Source: Thermogemmatispora sp042408735 (GTDB lineage: Bacteria > Chloroflexota > Ktedonobacteria > Ktedonobacterales > Ktedonobacteraceae). Taken from it: a DNA stretch of 64,000 nucleotides. Under the pieces are notes generated by a model. It was given only the letters and a program-made list of their open reading frames with translations. It did no database searches and had not been told where the DNA came from. This document shows, in pieces, positions 7,980 through 16,102 of this stretch (position 1 is its first letter; the number at the start of each line of letters is the position of its first letter). The DNA is taken from positions 62,001 to 126,000 of the forward strand of contig NZ_JBHOQV010000126.1 in the NCBI RefSeq assembly GCF_042408735.1, given 5' to 3'. The position numbers were made by a program, and so were the translations under genes.

Positions 7980-9503
7980 ATGTTAGCAGCACGAGAGGCG
8001 CATCGAGAGAAGATGCTTGTGGCGCTCTCCTCAGTGGGGGCGGCCGTTGGGCTGACGGCCCTCAAGCTGGTAGCTGGCCTGCTCAGCGGTAGCCTGGGCA
8101 TTCTGGCCGAGGCGGCCCATTCTGGTCTGGATCTGGCGGCAGCCCTCCTGACCTTTTTGGCTGTGCGGGTCGCCGATCGGCCCGCCGATGCAACGCACAA
8201 CTATGGCCATGCCAAGGTTGAGAATCTCTCGGCCCTCTTTGAGGCCATCCTGCTGCTGATTACGGCCCTCTGGATCATCTATGAGGCCCTGCGCCGCCTG
8301 ATTCTGAGTGAGGGGCATGTCGAGGCAAGCATCCTGGCTCTCCTGGTGATGACCATCTCGATTGCTGTCGATGTGACTCGCTCGCGTGCTCTGCTGCGCG
8401 TGGCACGTCGCCTGGGCAGCCAGGCCCTGGAGGCCGACGCGCTCCACTTCAGTACCGATATCTGGAGTTCGGCCATCGTCATCACGGGTCTGCTGGTTCT
8501 GCGCCTGGCCGAGATCTGGCACCTGCCGCCCTGGGTCAGACAGGCCGATGCTGTGGCCGCTCTCGGGGTCTCCCTGATCGTGATCTATGTGGCCCTGCGT
8601 CTGGCACGCGAGACGGTCGACGCCCTGCTCGATCGAGCGCCCGAGGAGCTTCTCGAGCATCTGGCAACGGCCATCCGCCAGGTTGAGGGAGTGAGCGAGC
8701 TGCGCCGGGTGCGCGTGCGCCGGGCTGGTAACAAGATCTTTGCCGATGTGGTCGTAGCCGCGCCGCGCTCTTTGACCTTTGAGGAGACCCACGTCCTCAG
8801 CGAGCGCGTCGAACAGGCGGCGATTGCCGGAGTACGGGCCCATGCGCCCCAGGCAGAAACCGATGTGGTCGTGCACCTGGAGCCGGTGGCCAGCGCTGAG
8901 GAGACGGTGCGCGAGCAGATCCACTATCTGGCCCAGCAGCAAGGGATTCGGGCCCACGATATTCGCGTGCGCGAGGTGGGGGGCAGATTGGAGGCCGATT
9001 TCGATATCGAGGTGGAAGCCGATATGGATCTGGCCAGCGCCCACGCGGCGGCCACGCGCCTTGAAGAGGCGGTCCTGCGCGGAAACTCCCAGCTCCAGCG
9101 CGTCACGACCCATCTCGAGGCTCCGATAGCGACCATCGAGCGCCGTCAGGATGTAACAGGCGATTACCCCGAGATGGTCCAGCGCATTCGCCAATTGGCC
9201 GATGCGGTCGCCGGGCCTGGCAGCGCACACGATATCCACCTCTATCGCTCCTGCCGCGCCGAGGAGCGCGCTGGCGAAGTGGCCGGGCCTGGGCCACGTA
9301 GGGAGCAAGAGCGCAACCGAGGGAGGGGACAGCGTGACCGCAGTGGCCGTGACGAAGAACTGGACCTTGTCCTCCACATTACCTGTGCCCCCGAGACCCC
9401 ACTAAGCCAGGCTCATCTGAGAGCCGAGGAGGTCCAGCGCGCCCTGCGCCAGGAGTATCCTCGCCTCGGCTCGGTCGCCATCCACACGGAGCCGCCCGAG
9501 TGA
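7980..9503 (+). CDS. cation diffusion facilitator transporter with extended tail
   Basis: A CDF-family metal(II)/proton antiporter, probably exporting zinc, iron, cobalt or manganese. 507 aa against about 300 for the family. Six membrane helices lie in roughly the first 210 residues. The metal site residues appear as HSGLD (47-51), HNYGHAKVE (73-81) and EADALHFSTD in helix V. After the usual cytosolic ZT-dimer domain (EGVSELRRVRVRRAG to about 290) there are two more segments of similar ferredoxin-like pattern (about 300-385 and 390-505). The last is interrupted by an Arg/Gly/Glu-rich linker near 430-460. Start: ATG with GAGG nine bases upstream; Met12 is an alternative. A possible -10 TATATT is at 7849-7854. 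Confidence 0.92.
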   Translation: MLAAREAHREKMLVALSSVGAAVGLTALKLVAGLLSGSLGILAEAAHSGLDLAAALLTFLAVRVADRPADATHNYGHAKVENLSALFEAILLLITALWIIYEALRRLILSEGHVEASILALLVMTISIAVDVTRSRALLRVARRLGSQALEADALHFSTDIWSSAIVITGLLVLRLAEIWHLPPWVRQADAVAALGVSLIVIYVALRLARETVDALLDRAPEELLEHLATAIRQVEGVSELRRVRVRRAGNKIFADVVVAAPRSLTFEETHVLSERVEQAAIAGVRAHAPQAETDVVVHLEPVASAEETVREQIHYLAQQQGIRAHDIRVREVGGRLEADFDIEVEADMDLASAHAAATRLEEAVLRGNSQLQRVTTHLEAPIATIERRQDVTGDYPEMVQRIRQLADAVAGPGSAHDIHLYRSCRAEERAGEVAGPGPRREQERNRGRGQRDRSGRDEELDLVLHITCAPETPLSQAHLRAEEVQRALRQEYPRLGSVAIHTEPPE

Positions 9504-9629
9504 TGCGCTCTTTGCGCCAGATCCGGCCATCCGGCCATCGGCCACCGATCAGCCGCGGCTGTAGAGATCGCTCCCCAACGAGGCCCAGCCGATCTGCGAG
9601 GGGAGCAGCCCTTGCCGGGAGGGATGAGC
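9504..9629. other. convergent spacer
   Basis: 126 bases between the CDF and HAD genes, which end towards each other. No promoter or intrinsic terminator is visible. Confidence 0.5.
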
Positions 9630-10334
9630 CTACAGCGTTCGCCCGGCGCGCCTCTCTTCTACACGCCGGAGCAGATCCTCAAGCGGAAGAGCGCTCAGCG
9701 TCTCCAGCTGCAGATCGGGTGTGGCATCCTCGGAGAAGGCAGCGTGGCGCGTGAGCACGCTGGGTATGGCCACGCAGAAGATGCCGGCCCGCCGGGCAGC
9801 GCGCACGCCGTTGGGCGAATCTTCCAGGGCGATGGCCTCCTCAGCTCTGACCCCCAGGCAACGCAGGACGGCCAGGTAGACCGCGGGATCGGGCTTGGTA
9901 ACGTGAACGTCGTCGCCGCAGCAGATACACTCGAAGCGCGAACGCAGGCCCAGGCGCTCCAGATGGCCAACTACCCAGCGTCGCGAGGAAGAGGAGGCCA
10001 CTCCTAAACGCAGGCCAAGCCGTGCGGCAGCCTCCAGGTAGTCAAGCACCCCCGCTGCGACCTCTTGCCCTTCTAAGAGCTGGCGACAGCGCTCTCGACG
10101 CATCTGCCGCAGCGACTCGCGCTCGTCCAGGGGAAACGAGCGTCCCAGGCGGCGCTCTAGCTCGCGCAGCGGATCAAAAGGGTTAGAAGTAGGGCCGATA
10201 CCGATGTAGGGTAGCCAGGCTTCTAGCTCGAAGCGCTGGCCATAGCGCTCATATAGCTCTTGCCAGGCCAGGAACTCTGGCAATTCGGTTTCCAGAATGA
10301 GGCCATCGAAGTCAAAAATCAGGGCGGTAATCAT
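9630..10334 (-). CDS. HAD-superfamily hydrolase, beta-phosphoglucomutase/phosphatase type
   Basis: 234 aa from the ATG at 10334, which has GGAGG three bases upstream; upstream in-frame codons lack homology. Motif I is IFDFDGLIL (Asp8 nucleophile, Asp10 acid/base). Motif II is GVASSSS. The Lys of motif III is in HVTKPDP. Motif IV is ALEDSPNGVRAARRAG. The helical cap (about 15-90) is of subfamily I, as in phosphoglycolate phosphatase, YniC-like 2-deoxyglucose-6-phosphatase and beta-phosphoglucomutase. A Glu (LETE) rather than a mutase-type Thr/Asp follows motif I, so phosphatase activity is more likely. The substrate is unknown and the gene is probably transcribed alone. Confidence 0.88.
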   Translation of the reverse strand: MITALIFDFDGLILETELPEFLAWQELYERYGQRFELEAWLPYIGIGPTSNPFDPLRELERRLGRSFPLDERESLRQMRRERCRQLLEGQEVAAGVLDYLEAAARLGLRLGVASSSSRRWVVGHLERLGLRSRFECICCGDDVHVTKPDPAVYLAVLRCLGVRAEEAIALEDSPNGVRAARRAGIFCVAIPSVLTRHAAFSEDATPDLQLETLSALPLEDLLRRVEERRAGRTL

Positions 10335-10664
10335 GTCCTCCTTGCGGGCCAGGCTCCCAGAGCTGGCCAGGCCCAAAGTCCCGGGCGTGACCTGGCTCTC
10401 ACGGGAGCACAGCCCTGTCTGTGCGCAAAATAGAGCAACCTGCCAGTCTCTCATCGGATCTGAGGACGGCGGGCCGGATCACCAGGACAGCTCTGCCTTA
10501 AGCATATCACATGGGGAGGGCTGCTTGCCTGCCAGAGGCTGGAAGGACGCGGTCAGCGGACGAGCGAGCAGAGCAGGCGGGCGCCGATGCCCGTTGGAGG
10601 TCGGGCGGGCCTTTGCCGGGCATCGGCGCGGCGCCTTGCCGCCGGCCAGCGTCAGCCTTGCTGA
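10335..10664. other. spacer between ribY and the HAD gene
   Basis: 330 bases between two minus-strand genes. It holds the strong AAGGAGGAC ribosome site of the HAD gene and the perfect hairpin at 10581-10629 that follows ribY. No gene is seen. Confidence 0.5.
10581..10629 (-). terminator. hairpin after ribY
   Basis: A perfect 13-bp inverted repeat (GCGCCGATGCCCG / CGGGCATCGGCGC) with a 23-base loop, starting 35 bases after the ribY stop. No T run follows on the minus strand, so it is a candidate transcript end only. Confidence 0.5.
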
Positions 10665-11669
10665 TCAGGCAACAAACTGGTTGGTGTAGGCGGCGCTGAC
10701 ATCGGAGATCGTCGGCACCAGTTTTGAGGCGACCATGAAGGAAGCTGTCGCCTGCCAGGTTGCGGGGTCATTGTAGCCAAGGTGTCCGTTGCCCCGCCAG
10801 ACCGGAATAGTGGCCTGCAAGACCTCGCGGGCCTTCGTCACGTCCATGCCGGGCACATAGCTGCGGCTCAACTGCAGGGCCTCATCGGGATTGGCAATGA
10901 CCTCGCGCAGTCCCCGCAGGGTCGCCTGCACGAAGGCGCGCACCATCTGCGGCTGCTGGCGCAGGGTGGTCTGCAAGGTGACGATGCCATTCGAAATCAG
11001 CGGCTGATAGTCCGAGACCTCGAAGGTGCGCACGGCGAAGCCCTGGCGACGTAGCTGCAGCGGCTCGTTGTTCGAATAGCCCATGACGGCATCGACCTTG
11101 TGGCCGAGGAGAGCGGCCACCTGGGTGAAGCCGATCGATTGCAAATGAATGTCGTTGACGCTGAGATGCTCGTGATAGAGCAGGGCCAGCAGGCCGACGT
11201 AGGTAGCGCCATAAGGGCCAGGAACGCCGACGCTGTGGCCCTTCAGGTCGGCCAGAGTCCGAATCGGTGAATCCGCCGGGACGATCAGGCAGACCGGGTA
11301 GCGCTGGAAGATGGTGGCCACGTTGACGGCCTGCACTCCCTTGCTGCGGGCCGTCAGCTCCTCATCGCCGCTGGCGAAAACAAAGGTGTTGCGCCCCGCT
11401 ACCATCGAACCGACCAGGTCGGTGACAATGCCGTGATTGAAGGTCACGTTCAGGCCAGCCTCATTGTAGTATCCCTTGGCTTTGGCCACATAGAAGGGCG
11501 CAAACTGAATATCTGGGATGTAGCCCAGGCCAATGGTAACATCCGTCAGAGTCTTTCCTGCGGGAGAGGAGGACGAGGTCGGTCCCGCCGACTGGCCGCA
11601 AGCACCAAGCCAGAGAGTCAATACTAGAAGGAAGCAACTTGTCAACAAGAGGCGCGTAATCTTCTGCAT
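10665..11669 (-). CDS. ribY: riboflavin ABC transporter substrate-binding lipoprotein (RibY-type)
   Basis: An NMT1/ThiY-like periplasmic binding protein. 334 aa from the ATG at 11669; an upstream in-frame start at 11705 adds 12 residues ahead of the signal. The signal peptide has Lys/Arg, a hydrophobic stretch and a lipobox LGAC (Cys24), so it is a membrane-anchored lipoprotein. The body has IGLGYIPDIQFAPFYVAKAKGYY near the start, as in ThiY/SsuA proteins. It lies 155 bases downstream of the permease gene in an FMN-riboswitch transcript. That context, established for RibXY in Chloroflexi, makes riboflavin or a related flavin the likely ligand rather than a thiamine precursor. The start has no close Shine-Dalgarno (GGGGG lies about 15 bases away). 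Confidence 0.85.
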   Translation of the reverse strand: MQKITRLLLTSCFLLVLTLWLGACGQSAGPTSSSSPAGKTLTDVTIGLGYIPDIQFAPFYVAKAKGYYNEAGLNVTFNHGIVTDLVGSMVAGRNTFVFASGDEELTARSKGVQAVNVATIFQRYPVCLIVPADSPIRTLADLKGHSVGVPGPYGATYVGLLALLYHEHLSVNDIHLQSIGFTQVAALLGHKVDAVMGYSNNEPLQLRRQGFAVRTFEVSDYQPLISNGIVTLQTTLRQQPQMVRAFVQATLRGLREVIANPDEALQLSRSYVPGMDVTKAREVLQATIPVWRGNGHLGYNDPATWQATASFMVASKLVPTISDVSAAYTNQFVA

Positions 11670-11806
11670 AAGGCACACAATTCCCCCGTACGTACAACAC
11701 AACAAAGCTGCTTGTCGTCAGTGAGCGACTGACTGGGCATGCATAGGAGCGGCACGCTGGCTGGCCAGCGGCTCCGAGCAGGTGGTAGGGACAGGGGCCG
11801 AAGCGC

Positions 11807-11828
11807 GGTTGGTTGGTCGGTCGGTCAA
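11807..11828. repeat. GGTT/GGTC tetranucleotide repeat at the ribX end
   Basis: GGTTGGTTGGTCGGTCGGTC: two short runs of 4-bp units at the 3' end of ribX and its downstream spacer. Similar runs occur in many spacers of the window. Confidence 0.7.
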
Positions 11829-12628
11829 TAGATGGCTTCGGCCACTTTGCTCAGCAGCCAGGCAAGACCGTAGTAGACTGCCGCCAGCGCGGCAAGCAAC
11901 GCCAGTGTTGCAAACATAAAGGGTGTATCGTACTGATGCTGTCCTTGCAGGATCAGGCCCCCTAGCCCTTGGTTGCCGCCGGCAACAAACTCGCCCACCA
12001 GGGCGCCGGTGATCGAGAGCGTCAGGCCAGTGCGTACCGCTGCCATGATGGCCGGCAGCGCTAGGGGAAACTCGATTGCGGTCAGCAGCGACCAGCCGGC
12101 GGCCCCGTCGACGCGCGCCGCATCCAGGATGGAGCGATCGATGGTACGTACGCCCAGCGCGGTGGTGATCACCATTGGAAAGAGTACTACCAGCATACAC
12201 AGAATGACGGTAGGAAGCAAGGTGTAGCCCAGCCAGAGCACAAGGAAGGGCGCGATGACGATGGCGGGAATAGCCTGGCCGGCGGCCAGGTAGGGCTGCA
12301 CGGTGGCTGCAATCAGGCGGGATTTGGCCAGACCATAGCCCAGGGGCAGCCCGATGGCGACCGCCAGCAGGAAGCCAAGCAGACTTTCCTCAATGGTGGC
12401 CAGGGCATTGACCTGGAAGAGACCCGTGCTGAGGCCATCCAGCAAGCGTTGCCAGACATCGGCGGGCGCCGGGAGGAAGAGCGGATTGATGTGCCCGTAG
12501 CTGGTACCCAGATACCACAGTCCTAGCAGCATGACGGCCACCAGCAAGGGCGGCACCAGGGTCCAGGCTGTGGCCTGTCGTCGGCGGGCCTGGCTGATCC
12601 CGGCTCCCTGTGCCGCTGCCAGGTTCAT
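11825..12628 (-). CDS. ribX: riboflavin ABC transporter permease (RibX-type)
   Basis: 267 aa from the ATG at 12628 (GAGGAAGCGATG); longer in-frame starts lack a ribosome site. A binding-protein-dependent permease with about six hydrophobic segments. The cytoplasmic EAA-type loop is AARVDGAAGWSLLTAIEFPLALP, with the conserved Gly and Pro positions, where the ATPase would dock. Homologous to ThiX/SsuC permeases. It is the first gene after the FMN riboswitch, with ribY behind it. No ATPase gene is in this transcript or nearby, so either a shared ATPase is used or the gene lies elsewhere. Confidence 0.85.
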   Translation of the reverse strand: MNLAAAQGAGISQARRRQATAWTLVPPLLVAVMLLGLWYLGTSYGHINPLFLPAPADVWQRLLDGLSTGLFQVNALATIEESLLGFLLAVAIGLPLGYGLAKSRLIAATVQPYLAAGQAIPAIVIAPFLVLWLGYTLLPTVILCMLVVLFPMVITTALGVRTIDRSILDAARVDGAAGWSLLTAIEFPLALPAIMAAVRTGLTLSITGALVGEFVAGGNQGLGGLILQGQHQYDTPFMFATLALLAALAAVYYGLAWLLSKVAEAIY

Positions 12629-13006
12629 CGCTTCCTCTCTCTCTCCCTCCTGACTCTGGCGACCCTGGCGGGAAGGTGCGAGCGAGAGATGTTTTCGTGC
12701 AGAGGTAGACGTGTCGATACCCATCATGGCCCTCGGTGATCTGTTCTCGTGACAGCGCCGCTGTCGCCTCTGGCTTGCCACACGCTCGGCCCGTCGAGCC
12801 TGCAAAGGCTCAGGAGAGGGAGCGCCTGCTCGCCTTCTGTCAGGGGAACAACGGCCAGGCTGTCAGTTCAACCGACCCGGGGGGCATGTGAGGGAGATGC
12901 AGGAGAGCGCTGACGGAGAGCGTGACCAGTTGCTGCACTGCCTGCACCAGACTCCTGGCGCTGGTCGCAAGCGGAGGATCAACTCGTCCGTTTCGCGAGA
13001 TACCAA
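12629..13006 (-). other. untranslated leader between FMN riboswitch and ribX
   Basis: About 380 bases on the transcript between the aptamer and ribX. It contains small perfect hairpins: GAGCCT-GCAA-AGGCTC (12796-12811) and the palindrome GACAGCGCCGCTGTC (12751-12765). No hairpin with a T run is seen, so the switch may act on translation or on a less obvious terminator. No small gene is supported. Confidence 0.5.
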
Positions 13007-13243
13007 GCCTTCTCCCATCCGGACTGTTACCGTCGGCTTCGGCCTCTCACCGAATCCATCGCCGGGCAGCGACCACCTGTCGTGGTCCATCAAGGCGGCC
13101 AGAGCGCGCGAGCACATCGCCGATCTGGTCCCTTTGCTGACGCCCAGCGAGTCGCGGGCTTGGCAGCTCACACGTGCGCAGTCGATCGCGTGTGGCCACC
13201 ATACCGCCGGTCGGGAATTGCACCCTGCCCCGAAGGTCTTGTT
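13007..13243 (-). promoter_or_regulatory. FMN riboswitch (RFN element)
   Basis: On the minus strand the 5' half has TTCGGGGCAGGGTG then ATTCCCGACCGGCGGT (around 13201-13237). The 3' half has GGTGAGAGGCCGAAGCCGAC, then AGTCCGGATGGGAGAAGG (13008-13025). These are the conserved RFN blocks in the right order, with an enlarged variable arm of about 120 bases between them. When FMN is bound, expression of ribX and ribY should fall. Confidence 0.95.
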
Positions 13244-13258
13244 TTCGTCTTTGTCGAT

Positions 13259-13288
13259 ATTATGACACAGAGCGCAGGAGAGGTGCAA
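13259..13288 (-). promoter_or_regulatory. promoter of the riboswitch-ribXY transcript
   Basis: Minus-strand TTGCAC (13283-13288) and CATAAT (13259-13264) are 18 bases apart. The predicted start, near 13252, is just ahead of the aptamer. Confidence 0.6.
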
Positions 13289-13448
13289 GAGGGAGCGAGG
13301 ACGAGCGTGCCGGACTGCTCCGCCAGCGCGCTCGCCGGTTGGGAGACTCGGCCGAGGAGCCTGAGCCGGTCCGCCCAGGGCGCGGAAGAGGACGGCCTAT
13401 TTGCAGGAGAAGCGAGTTGCGAAATATAATACTCACCCAGGAGGATGT

Positions 13449-14249
13449 ATGGGCGAGGAACTACGGATCATCCCCGTCAGAGGTATTGGCGAGATTACCC
13501 CAGGGAGTGACCTGGGGGTTATCATCTCTACTGCCTTGCAGACTCAGGGGCTGACTCTGGCGAACGGCGATATCCTGGTAGTCACGCAGAAGATTGTCTC
13601 GAAGGCCGAGGGGCGACTGGTCAGCCTGGAGGAAGTGACCCCCTCGGCCTTTGCCCTGACGATTGCGCGCGAGAGCGGGAAGGATCCGCGCCACGTCGAG
13701 GTGATTCTGCGCGAGACGCGGAGGCTGGTACGCATGGACCGGGGCGTGCTGATCTGCGAGACGCATCATGGCTTTATCTGTGCCAATGCCGGCGTGGATG
13801 AGTCCAATCTTGCTGAGCAGCACCAGGTGAGCCTGTTGCCACGCGATCCCGATCGTTCCGCGCGGGCGCTGCGGGAGCGCCTGCTATCTTTGGCCGTTTC
13901 CGGAGCCAGCCGGGATGAGAAGCCGCCGAGGCAAGAGCCGCTTGAGCAGTTGGCGGTCATTATCTCCGACACCTGGGGCCGGCCCTGGCGCAATGGCCAG
14001 GTCAACATGGCGATCGGGGTGGCTGGGCTGGCGCCGATCCGTGACTATCGCGGCCAGCCCGATGCTTACGGCCGCGAGCTGCGCGTGAGCGCTATCGCTG
14101 TGGCCGATGAGCTGGCTGCGGCAGCCGAGCTGGTCATGGAGAAAAGTGCTGGTGTCCCCGTCGCGCTGATCCGTGGCTATGCTTATTCCCCTGCGGTGGG
14201 AGGGGTCGAGCCGTTGCTGCGGGATGCCGCCAGCGATCTGTTTCGCTAG
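13449..14249 (+). CDS. cofE: coenzyme F420-0:L-glutamate ligase (CofE)
   Basis: Adds gamma-linked glutamates to F420-0 using GTP and Mn2+. 266 aa, typical of free-standing CofE. The start is the second of two close ATGs, four bases after AGGAGG (13439-13444), and matches homology (ELRIIPVRGIGEI). Family blocks are ILVVTQKIVSKAEGR near 50, TRRLVRMDRGVLICET near 105, and SDTWGRPWRNGQVNMAIG near 185 with VAGLAPIRDYRG after it. In actinobacteria this domain is the N-terminal half of FbiB; here it is a separate protein followed by a nitroreductase-fold gene. First gene of the F420 cluster. Confidence 0.95.
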   Translation: MGEELRIIPVRGIGEITPGSDLGVIISTALQTQGLTLANGDILVVTQKIVSKAEGRLVSLEEVTPSAFALTIARESGKDPRHVEVILRETRRLVRMDRGVLICETHHGFICANAGVDESNLAEQHQVSLLPRDPDRSARALRERLLSLAVSGASRDEKPPRQEPLEQLAVIISDTWGRPWRNGQVNMAIGVAGLAPIRDYRGQPDAYGRELRVSAIAVADELAAAAELVMEKSAGVPVALIRGYAYSPAVGGVEPLLRDAASDLFR

Positions 14250-14363
14250 CCGTTCGTCGACAGAGGCAGCCAACCGGCCAACCGTTCCATCGACTCATGC
14301 CAACTGGACGGGGCCGCCGGCTTACTGATCGATACGACTCAGAGAAGGTAGAGCGAACGAGCC

Positions 14364-15077
14364 GTGACAACTGCGTGTGAACGAGCTGTGACCGTTTCCC
14401 AGCGAGCCGGCGACCTGCTTACGCTGCTGCGCAGCCGACGCAGCGTGCGCTCTCTTCAGGAGCGACCGGTCCCCGAAGCGCTGCTGGAGCAAGTCCTGGA
14501 GGCGGCTCGCTGGGCCCCCTCGCCGCATGGGCGCCAGCCCTGGCGCTTCGTTGTCTTCAGCGACCCCGAGCGCAAGGAGCGCTTAATCGAGGGGATGAGC
14601 GCCGCCTGGGAGGCCCAACTGCGGCTGGATCAGCAGCCGGAGGAGACTATCGCCATGCGCCTGGAGAAATCGCGTCAGCGTATTCGCCAGGCGCCGATCC
14701 TGATACTACCCTGTCTATATCTGGAAGATCTGGATCGCTATCCCGATGCCGGGCGTCAGGAGAGCGAGCGCATTATGGCGATCCAGAGTCTGGGGGCAGC
14801 GGTGCAAAACATGCTTTTGATGGCCTACGAGCTGGGCCTCGATACCGGGTGGATGTGCGCGCCGCTCTTCTGCCCCGCCGTCGTCTGCGAGGTGCTCGAT
14901 CTGGACCGGCGCCTGCATCCCCAGGCCCTGATCACCCTGGGCTATGCCGCCGCCGACCCCAAACGACGGCCCCGCTTGCCCCTGGAGGCGCTCGTCATTC
15001 GTCTTGATCCTCAGAGCCAGAGTCAGGGAGGCCATGAGCGGGCAGACGGCCCGTCGAACGGCTCCGTTGAGCGCTAG
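14364..15077 (+). CDS. nitroreductase-family FMN protein, likely dehydro-F420-0 reductase
   Basis: 237 aa, GTG start. Nitroreductase-fold features: RSRRSVRSLQERPVP (FMN phosphate-binding Arg/Ser) near 23-37, AARWAPSPHGRQPWRFVV near 47-64, SLGAAVQNMLLMAYELGLDTGWM near 150, and GYAAADPKRRPR near 195. It sits between cofE and cofD. In actinobacteria the same fold is fused to CofE in FbiB, where it reduces dehydro-F420-0. Context therefore suggests this gene supplies that activity as a separate polypeptide; the reaction is inferred, not shown. It overlaps no neighbour, and the gap to cofD is 46 bases. Confidence 0.85.
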   Translation: MTTACERAVTVSQRAGDLLTLLRSRRSVRSLQERPVPEALLEQVLEAARWAPSPHGRQPWRFVVFSDPERKERLIEGMSAAWEAQLRLDQQPEETIAMRLEKSRQRIRQAPILILPCLYLEDLDRYPDAGRQESERIMAIQSLGAAVQNMLLMAYELGLDTGWMCAPLFCPAVVCEVLDLDRRLHPQALITLGYAAADPKRRPRLPLEALVIRLDPQSQSQGGHERADGPSNGSVER

Positions 15078-15123
15078 CCAGTCAGAGCCGGAGAAGCGAA
15101 GAGAAGGGAGCAGCGAGAAAGCC

Positions 15124-16059
15124 ATGATCGTCGTGCTTGCCGGGGGCGTTGGTGGAGCGCGCTTTCTACAAGGCATCGTCCAGGTCGTCCCGCCGGAGGA
15201 GGTCACCGCCATCGTGAACACGGGCGATGACCGCGAGTTCTACGGGCTGCATGTCTCGCCCGATATCGACATCGTTCTCTACACGCTGGCAGGCGTCGTT
15301 GACGAGCGCCACGGCTGGGGCATTCGCGACGATACCTATCACGTTATGCAGCAGCTCACTCGCTATGGGCATGAGGACTGGTTTCTGCTGGGGGATCGCG
15401 ACCTGGCGACCCATATTCATCGCACGCTGCGCCTCCGCCAGGGGCGCACGCCCAGCGAGATAGCCGATGAGCTGCGCCAGCTCTTTGGGCTGAGCCTGCG
15501 TGTTCTCCCTATGAGCGACGACGCAGTGGCGACACACATTCAGACGCCGGTCGGCCTCTTGCATTTTCAAGAATACATGGTCAAGCGTCGCTGCACGGAT
15601 GAGGTGCAGGGCGTCGTCTTTGTCGGCATCGAGCAGGCCAGGCCAGCCCCTGGGGTTCTGGAGGCCCTGCGCCAGGCGGAGATCGTGCTGCTGGCCCCGA
15701 GCAACCCCATTGTGAGCATCGGCAGCATCCTGGCCCTGCCCGGCGTGCGTGAGACCCTGCGCGCGACCTCTGCCACGGTTGCGGCCGTCAGCCCGATCGT
15801 GGGTGGAGCCCCCATCAAGGGGCCTGCGGACAAGCTCATGAGCGGCCTCGGCCACGAGGTCTCGGCGCTGGGGGTAGCGCGCTGCTACGCCGATTTTCTC
15901 GATGTGATGGTCATCGACCAGCAAGATGCGGCCCTGGCGCCGGCCATCGAAGCCCTTGGCCCGCGCGTGCTGGTCACCGATACCATTATGCGCGATAACG
16001 AGGCCAAGGCTCGTCTGGCGCGCGAGGTCCTGCGCGTCTGCGGGCAGGCCGCCGTCTAG
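15124..16059 (+). CDS. cofD: 2-phospho-L-lactate/PEP transferase (CofD/FbiA)
   Basis: Transfers the phospho-lactate or phosphoenolpyruvate moiety from its GDP- or GMP-activated form to Fo, giving (dehydro-)F420-0. 311 aa. The start at 15124 is fixed by the family N-terminus IVVLAGGVGGARFLQG. Other blocks are NTGDDREFYGLHVSPDIDIVLYTLAG (35-60), WFLLGDRDLATHI, APSNPIVSIGSIL and VSPIVGGAPIKGPADKLM. A purine-rich GAGAAGGGAG site precedes it. It lies between the nitroreductase gene and cofC, as expected for an F420 operon. Confidence 0.96.
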   Translation: MIVVLAGGVGGARFLQGIVQVVPPEEVTAIVNTGDDREFYGLHVSPDIDIVLYTLAGVVDERHGWGIRDDTYHVMQQLTRYGHEDWFLLGDRDLATHIHRTLRLRQGRTPSEIADELRQLFGLSLRVLPMSDDAVATHIQTPVGLLHFQEYMVKRRCTDEVQGVVFVGIEQARPAPGVLEALRQAEIVLLAPSNPIVSIGSILALPGVRETLRATSATVAAVSPIVGGAPIKGPADKLMSGLGHEVSALGVARCYADFLDVMVIDQQDAALAPAIEALGPRVLVTDTIMRDNEAKARLAREVLRVCGQAAV

Positions 16060-16102
16060 TTTCGTCCAGCCCAACCAGCGTTCGCGAGGGAGTGTCATTC
16101 CT

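Noticed and set aside
7211..8092. Plus-strand open frame across the T-box leader
   Set aside because: It overlaps conserved T-box structure read on the other strand and the start of the CDF gene; no homology or ribosome site.
12863..13288. Possible 141-residue minus-strand protein
   Set aside because: It lies wholly inside the FMN riboswitch and its leader; the conserved bases are RNA structure, not coding.
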